Origin: an uncultured Prevotella sp.
GTDB taxonomy: Bacteria; Bacteroidota; Bacteroidia; Bacteroidales; Bacteroidaceae
Direction of reading: 5' to 3'
Assembly: GCA_900543155.1 (NCBI GenBank)
Contig: UQQN01000021.1
Coordinates: 1 to 28,718 of the forward strand
DNA: 28,718 nt
Shown one piece after another: positions 24,329-28,718 of this stretch. Numbering within the stretch: position 1 is the first letter of the stretch; the number at the start of each line of letters is the position of its first letter. The notes beneath the pieces were generated by a model that did no database searches, was not told the origin of the DNA, and saw only the letters and a program-made list of their open reading frames with translations. The position numbers were made by a program, and so were the translations under genes.

Positions 24329-24622
24329 ATGCAAACAATTATTCAGCAAAAATATAAAGCGTTCGTAAGAAGTTATCAGAGCATGCCGAAGGTTGCCAAA
24401 GTTGTTATAGAATGGAATGACAATCATCAGCAACATGAATATCTTATTTCTCTTGATGATTATTGGATTGATGAGTTTTCTTATCCATATCGTCATACAA
24501 AAGTGGGATGTCTCACAGAAGAAGATATATTCTATCATGCAGGTAATATACAGGGTATGTACGAACTTATAAATTCAAATGCCGAAGACTTCAAAATCTT
24601 AGACATTATAGACTTTTATTAA
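24329..24622 (+). CDS. Small hypothetical protein
   Basis: A 97-residue protein, acidic toward its C-terminus and rich in aromatic residues (HEYLISLDDYWIDEFSYPYRH in the middle). No domain, signal peptide or membrane segment is recognised. It starts nine bases after the nuclease-like gene and shares its low G+C content, so the two are very probably co-expressed. A partner, inhibitor or immunity protein for the upstream product are options, but nothing in the sequence decides. The 66 bases that follow contain no strong promoter. Confidence 0.55.
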   Translation: MQTIIQQKYKAFVRSYQSMPKVAKVVIEWNDNHQQHEYLISLDDYWIDEFSYPYRHTKVGCLTEEDIFYHAGNIQGMYELINSNAEDFKILDIIDFY

Positions 24623-24673
24623 AGCAGACTATATTTTGAATAAGGGGAATTTATTTAGAAAAACAAGAAAATC

Positions 24674-24680
24674 AGGAGGA
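24674..24680 (+). promoter_or_regulatory. Strong Shine-Dalgarno sequence of the helicase gene
   Basis: AGGAGGA lies eight bases before the ATG at 24689. Most genes in this window have no such site, as is usual in Bacteroidota. The site fixes the helicase start and hints at foreign origin or a need for strong translation. Confidence 0.75.
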
Positions 24681-24688
24681 GTTTTGTT

Positions 24689-27600
24689 ATGACAAATATC
24701 GTTGTTAATCCTGGCGTGTATGAAACATTGATTTCGCAAGCCATTGAGGAAAAACTAAAAGATTATCCCGAATCGCAATATTTGGTAAAGAAAGAGGGGA
24801 TAGATAGTGCCGAGTCTTACAAGATGTTGGCTGAGTATTTGACTGAAATTGTATCGGGCTTTCTGAAAAATTATTTTAGGTGTAAGGATGCGAGAGAAAC
24901 CATTTCGGCACAGGTGGATGTGGTAAACCGCATATTGAAGTTTATTGAGCAAGAGTGGAAGTTGGAGGGAATAGAAACTTCTTCCGACTTGATATCGGAC
25001 GAGAATAAACAAGTTTTTCTTCGTGGCATTTATAGCAGGGTGGGGTTGACCAAAGAACAGGTTGAAGCGAAAGCGAAAAACCACCCTGTGAGTGGTTACA
25101 GGGTGAGCAACTTGTTTACGGGTGGGCATGACCTCTCTTTAGACGATGAGGTGAGACGCGACATTCAGACTGCCGACGAAATAGACTTAGTGGTTTCGTT
25201 TATAAAGTTTGAGGGGTTGCGCTTGCTTGTTGACGATTTGCGCGAGTTTGTTGAGCGACCTGGTACACGCTTAAGGGTGTTGACTACCACATATATGGGG
25301 GCTACAGACCCTAAAGCTGTGCGTGTGCTTTATGGATTGCGCGAGTTGGGAAATGTGGAGATTCGTGCTTCGTTTAATACCCACCAAGAACGTTTGCATG
25401 CAAAGGCGTATATATTTACGCGCAAGAGTAGTTTTGACACAGCTTATATAGGGTCGAGCAACATTAGTAGGTCGGCTCTGACAAAGGGCTTGGAATGGAA
25501 TATGCGTGTTACTTCGGTCGAGAATCCGCATATCATTCATAAAACGAAAGCTACGTTTGACAGTTACTGGCATAGTGATGATTTTGAGCCGATAGACTCG
25601 GAGAAGGCACTTGCAAGTTTTGAGGAGGCTATCTATAAACAGAAAAACAAAGGTCGTGGAAGTAATGGTGAAACTGAGTATGTGACGCGCTTTGAACGCA
25701 AGACGCACCAAATTAAGGTGCTCGAGAAGTTACAGTTTGAGCGCGAGGTGATGCATAGTTTCAAGAACTTGGTGATTGCTGCCACGGGTACGGGTAAAAC
25801 GGCTATTAGTGCCTTTGATTATAAAGACTTTAATAAAAAGTTTAAGAAGACGCATGGGCGTAATGCGAGGTTGCTCTTTGTGGTGCATCGCGAAAAAATA
25901 TTGAAGCAGGCGCGTAGCACGTTCCGCTCGGTTATGGTAGATGGCAATTTTGGTGAGATTTGGACAAGTCGCACATCACCAAGCTTGCGCAGCGATTTAA
26001 GCCATTTGTTTATTACGATTCAAACGCTGAACAACCATTGGGAGACTTTTGAACGAATGGGGCGGACGTATTATGACTATGTGGTGATAGACGAGGTGCA
26101 TCATAGTGCTTCGGGCAGTTATCGTGATTTGTTCACAAAGTTGAGTCCTAAAATTTTTATAGGCTTAACAGCTACCCCCGAACGTATGGACGGTAAAGAA
26201 ATACGTCCAGACTTTAACAATCGGTTCGCAGCAGAAATTCGCTTGCAGGAGGCACTCAATCAGCAGTTGTTAGCTCCGTTCGACTATTTTTGTGTGACAG
26301 ACGATAGTGTGAATTTGAGCAAGCTTGCGTGTAGAGGCGATAGGTATGATGTGGCAGCGCTTAATAGGGTGTATAACAACAATCCGCAGCGTTTTGGCGT
26401 GATACAGAAGGCACTTGATAACTATGTGACCGATCCACATGCGTGTAAGGCGGTTTGCTTTTGTTGCAGCATAGACCATGCGGTGTATATGGATGCAATG
26501 TTTCGTAAGTATGGCTATCGCTCAATGGCTGTGACTTCGCGTAATTCGGCAGACATTGACGAGGCTTCGATGATGTTGGCGCGTGGCGAAATAAACTATT
26601 TGTGCGTGGCCGATATATTGAACGAGGGTATTGATATCCCTGAAATTGACACGGTGTTATTTCTTAGACCCACAGAGTCGCTTACGGTGTTTTTACAACA
26701 GTTGGGTCGTGGATTGCGTTTGGCGGATGGCAAAACTTGTCTTACGGTGCTCGACTTTGTGGCTCAGGCTAATCAGTCGTATAACTACGAGAGTAGGTTT
26801 AGAGCACTTGTGGGGCGTGGCACACGTAGCATAGAAAACGAAATCAAGAATGGATTTACGTTTTTGCCACGTGGTTGTTCCATTACGATGGAGAAACAGG
26901 CGCAGGAGTATGTGTTGAAGAATATTCATGAGGCACTGTTTGGGTTGACGAGACTGAGAAAAGAGTGTCGCTCGTTTACCGAAAACACAGGTCAGGCACT
27001 CACTTATGAGAATTTTATCAACAACTTAAACCTTGATTGGCGCGTTGTGTATAAAACACCGGGGTCGTGGGCTCGACTTAAAGTGCAGGCTGGTTTGGTG
27101 GTTGAAGGCTTTGACGCGGAGAGCAAGTATACGAAATTGCTTGAGGGCGGTTTGGCACGTCTTTTTCACACGAATAGTTATGCGTATCTTACTTATCTAA
27201 ACCAATTGCTGCAGAATGGTATGCACCATCCTGAAGGTGCATCGAAGCGCGAGCAGAAGTTCTTGCAGTTGTTCTATTACACTGTGTGGATGAATGGTGT
27301 GGAGAAGGTAAACAAGGTATATGGCACTGCCTTTTTGAACATATTTGAGGCGGTGGCATCTTTGGGCAAAATGGAGTGGTTCGTAGATGAATTGCGCTTT
27401 ATGGTTTCACTGCGTCTTAGCCAGTTGAGTCAGACTACGCAATGGCTGCGTGTGGATGATGAGGCTGAGATAGAACTCTATGGTTGCTATAGCGCGGACG
27501 AGGTGCATTTGTTGCTTGAGAACACGTTGGGTAGATTCTTGGTGTTTGGCACACAGTATAATATGGCACGTAAGTTTGCGATGGTATTTGTTACGATAAA

Positions 27601-27922
27601 TAAGTCGGACAAGGAATATTCACCGAGTACGCTTTATGAGGATTATGCGATTTCGCCCATGCAGTTTCATTGGCAGTCGATGAACAAGGTGCGCAGAAGC
27701 AGTGAGGAAGGCAGGCGCATTTCGGAACAACGCACGAATGGGTGGAAGTATTTGCTATTTGTGCGTGATGCGAAGCAGGATGAGTATGGCATAACGAATG
27801 CTTATTATTGTCTTGGATTTATGGATTATGAAAGCAGTCATGGTGAGTGCCCAATGAATGTGGTTTGGAAGATGCAACGTAGCATTCCGGGCTTTATATT
27901 AGAATCGGCTAAGGCTATTTAG
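24689..27922 (+). CDS. PLD nuclease-SF2 helicase-DUF3427 protein
   Basis: A 1077-residue multidomain protein. After an N-terminal helical region (1-130), a single PLD-type nuclease domain occupies about 150-300, with LHAKAYIF (H237, K239) and GSSNISRSAL (255-264). The usual Asp of the HxK(x4)D motif is Thr244. A superfamily 2 helicase core follows: Walker A AATGTGKT (364-371), VIDEVHH (466-472), GLTATPER (492-499), NEGIDIPEIDTVLFLRP (645-661) and motif VI QLGRGLR (671-677). The C-terminal 350 residues match DUF3427, ending in the WKMQRSIPGFILESA segment. The order PLD, helicase, DUF3427 is a known architecture, mostly uncharacterised. It may act on damaged or foreign DNA. Its base composition matches the host. 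It precedes the Nudix gene by 22 bases, implying one transcript. It differs from Mokosh, whose helicase is of superfamily 1. Confidence 0.9.
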   Translation: MTNIVVNPGVYETLISQAIEEKLKDYPESQYLVKKEGIDSAESYKMLAEYLTEIVSGFLKNYFRCKDARETISAQVDVVNRILKFIEQEWKLEGIETSSDLISDENKQVFLRGIYSRVGLTKEQVEAKAKNHPVSGYRVSNLFTGGHDLSLDDEVRRDIQTADEIDLVVSFIKFEGLRLLVDDLREFVERPGTRLRVLTTTYMGATDPKAVRVLYGLRELGNVEIRASFNTHQERLHAKAYIFTRKSSFDTAYIGSSNISRSALTKGLEWNMRVTSVENPHIIHKTKATFDSYWHSDDFEPIDSEKALASFEEAIYKQKNKGRGSNGETEYVTRFERKTHQIKVLEKLQFEREVMHSFKNLVIAATGTGKTAISAFDYKDFNKKFKKTHGRNARLLFVVHREKILKQARSTFRSVMVDGNFGEIWTSRTSPSLRSDLSHLFITIQTLNNHWETFERMGRTYYDYVVIDEVHHSASGSYRDLFTKLSPKIFIGLTATPERMDGKEIRPDFNNRFAAEIRLQEALNQQLLAPFDYFCVTDDSVNLSKLACRGDRYDVAALNRVYNNNPQRFGVIQKALDNYVTDPHACKAVCFCCSIDHAVYMDAMFRKYGYRSMAVTSRNSADIDEASMMLARGEINYLCVADILNEGIDIPEIDTVLFLRPTESLTVFLQQLGRGLRLADGKTCLTVLDFVAQANQSYNYESRFRALVGRGTRSIENEIKNGFTFLPRGCSITMEKQAQEYVLKNIHEALFGLTRLRKECRSFTENTGQALTYENFINNLNLDWRVVYKTPGSWARLKVQAGLVVEGFDAESKYTKLLEGGLARLFHTNSYAYLTYLNQLLQNGMHHPEGASKREQKFLQLFYYTVWMNGVEKVNKVYGTAFLNIFEAVASLGKMEWFVDELRFMVSLRLSQLSQTTQWLRVDDEAEIELYGCYSADEVHLLLENTLGRFLVFGTQYNMARKFAMVFVTINKSDKEYSPSTLYEDYAISPMQFHWQSMNKVRRSSEEGRRISEQRTNGWKYLLFVRDAKQDEYGITNAYYCLGFMDYESSHGECPMNVVWKMQRSIPGFILESAKAI

Positions 27923-27944
27923 TTTTTATTGTAATAAAGAAAAT

Positions 27945-28331
27945 ATGAAAAAGATAGAAGTGGTAGCAGCCATTATCGTGCACGAGGGTAAAGTGTTTGC
28001 TACGCAGCGTGGATATGGTGAGTGGAAGGATTGGTGGGAATTTCCTGGTGGTAAGATGGAGGCTGGTGAAGGTGCTAAGGAGGCTCTGCGTCGTGAAATT
28101 CGCGAAGAGTTGGCAACAGATGTGGTTGTTGGCGATTTGCTCACTACGGTTGAGTATGACTATCCGCAGTTTCACTTGACTATGCATTGTTATTGGTGTA
28201 AAGTGGAGCGTGGAAAACTTACGTTACTTGAACATGAGGCAGCTAAGTGGTTGTGTCGTGAGGAAATGGATAGCGTGAAATGGTTGCCTGCTGACGTAAA
28301 TGTTGTGGATGCTTTAATGGAAAAATTATGA
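27945..28331 (+). CDS. (Deoxy)nucleoside triphosphate pyrophosphohydrolase, Nudix family
   Basis: A MutT/NudG-like enzyme that probably hydrolyses (d)NTPs, possibly oxidised or modified ones, to the monophosphate and pyrophosphate. The 128 residues start with VVAAIIVHEGKVFATQRGYGEWKDWWEFPGGK. The Nudix box runs from G36 (GKMEAGE...REIREELA, with R50, E51, E54, E55 intact), but the usual Gly after EEL is Ala57. The WWEFPGGK lead-in is typical of the CTP/8-oxo-dGTP group. It follows the helicase by 22 bases. A link to base damage or nucleotide supply near the helicase's DNA target is inference. Confidence 0.9.
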   Translation: MKKIEVVAAIIVHEGKVFATQRGYGEWKDWWEFPGGKMEAGEGAKEALRREIREELATDVVVGDLLTTVEYDYPQFHLTMHCYWCKVERGKLTLLEHEAAKWLCREEMDSVKWLPADVNVVDALMEKL

Positions 28332-28374
28332 TTACCGTGCGAGAATTTTTAAGGTTACAAGGGAGCCCCCTAAC

Positions 28375-28425
28375 GGGTAGCGTGTTCAAAATTCATAATT
28401 TTTTCGAATATTGAACATACTACCC
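28375..28425. repeat. 51-bp imperfect palindrome after the Nudix gene
   Basis: GGGTAG..TGTTCAA.ATTC on the left mirrors GAAT.TTGAACA..CTACCC on the right, giving roughly 20-bp arms with a few mismatches and a T-rich loop. It begins 43 bases after the Nudix stop and may end the accessory transcript. The sequence at 28376-28405 recurs as a direct repeat at 28613-28642 (about 26 of 30 bases the same). No gene is visible in 28332-28718. Confidence 0.65.
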
Positions 28426-28491
28426 CTTGGGGGAAAGTAGGCTTGCGAAGCAGAGTAGTGCAAAACTGAGAGTATAGCGAAAGTGACTAGT

Positions 28492-28544
28492 GACCGATGA
28501 CCGTGTATTTCCTTGATAATCAAGAATTTCGCGGTCATTTGGTC
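28492..28544. repeat. Imperfect hairpin
   Basis: GACCGATGACCG (28492-28503) pairs with CGGTCATTTGGTC (28532-28544) apart from one unpaired base and a mismatch. A perfect CTTGA/TCAAG stem lies in the loop (28512-28524). It belongs to the same gene-free palindrome-rich tail. Confidence 0.5.
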
Positions 28545-28645
28545 ATTTGAAATAAATATTAATTTGTGGTTAACGAATGTAAAGTGCATATTGTTAAGCA
28601 GTTACCCCTTGGGGTAGGGTGTTCAAAATCCGTAATGTTTTTCTG

Positions 28646-28718
28646 CATGGTTTTGATAAAAATTTGATATCGTAAATAGTTGATATTCAACAATAATAAA
28701 CGCAGAAAACTCCTCAAT
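28646..28718 (-). repeat. Dispersed repeat, copy 3 (inverted, runs to window edge)
   Basis: The reverse complement of this segment begins ATTGAGGAGTTTTCTGCGTT and tracks the repeat at 16-80 with about 49 of 54 bases identical. It may be cut by the window end. The adjoining TTTTTCTGCATG module just upstream is also shared with the first copy, but in direct orientation. Confidence 0.7.

Noticed and set aside
24689..27922. Mokosh or type I restriction HsdR
   Set aside because: The helicase motifs are SF2, not the SF1 type of Mokosh, and there is no HsdM/HsdS or HsdR endonuclease domain; the C-terminus is DUF3427.
28386..28589. A 67-residue ORF on the - strand
   Set aside because: It runs through palindromes and repeats and has no start context or recognised domain.

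Overview
The window looks like a chromosomal segment from a Bacteroidales bacterium, most likely Prevotellaceae. Several things point that way: housekeeping proteins that read as Bacteroidota-type (S41 peptidase, M3 peptidase, GyrA), exported TPR proteins, a DUF5020 outer-membrane protein, hardly any Shine-Dalgarno sequences, and promoters of the Bacteroidota TTTG / TAnnTTTG type, best seen before the tRNA pair. The genus is an inference.

Layout. (1) 1-2041: a repeat, then kdsA and kdsD, two steps of Kdo synthesis for lipopolysaccharide. (2) 2042-2617: a gene-free stretch holding a 210-bp nested inverted repeat and a short direct repeat. (3) 2618-7703: a + strand run of envelope and transport genes: cardiolipin synthase, membrane acyltransferase, purine-type NCS2 permease and a DUF5020 outer-membrane protein, closed by a hairpin terminator. 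(4) 7815-8630: a YolD-like orphan gene, then a tRNA-Ser(GCT)/tRNA-Glu(CTC) pair with promoter and terminator. (5) 8704-10131: exported alkaline phosphatase, ending at a bidirectional terminator shared with the convergent - strand block. (6) 10447-23207, all on the - strand: hotdog thioesterase, threonylcarbamoyl-AMP synthase, glycosyltransferase, 5-formyl-THF cyclo-ligase overlapping an S41 protease, dCMP deaminase, M3 oligopeptidase, two exported TPR proteins and gyrA. (7) 23208-23812: a gene-free divergent region rich in inverted repeats. (8) 23813-28331: an accessory-looking + strand block: an AT-rich PD-(D/E)XK-like gene, a small unknown gene, a 1077-residue PLD nuclease-SF2 helicase-DUF3427 protein and a Nudix pyrophosphohydrolase. 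(9) 28332-28718: more palindromes and a third copy of the repeat seen at the window start.

The strongest candidate for an undescribed system is region 8. It joins a nuclease-like protein, a small partner, a helicase carrying its own HKD nuclease domain and a nucleotide-cleaning enzyme. It sits between inverted copies of a dispersed repeat, and its first two genes have a much lower GC content than the rest. A defence or DNA-repair role is plausible but is inference only. The remainder of the window is ordinary core genome, with several structured intergenic elements worth following up.
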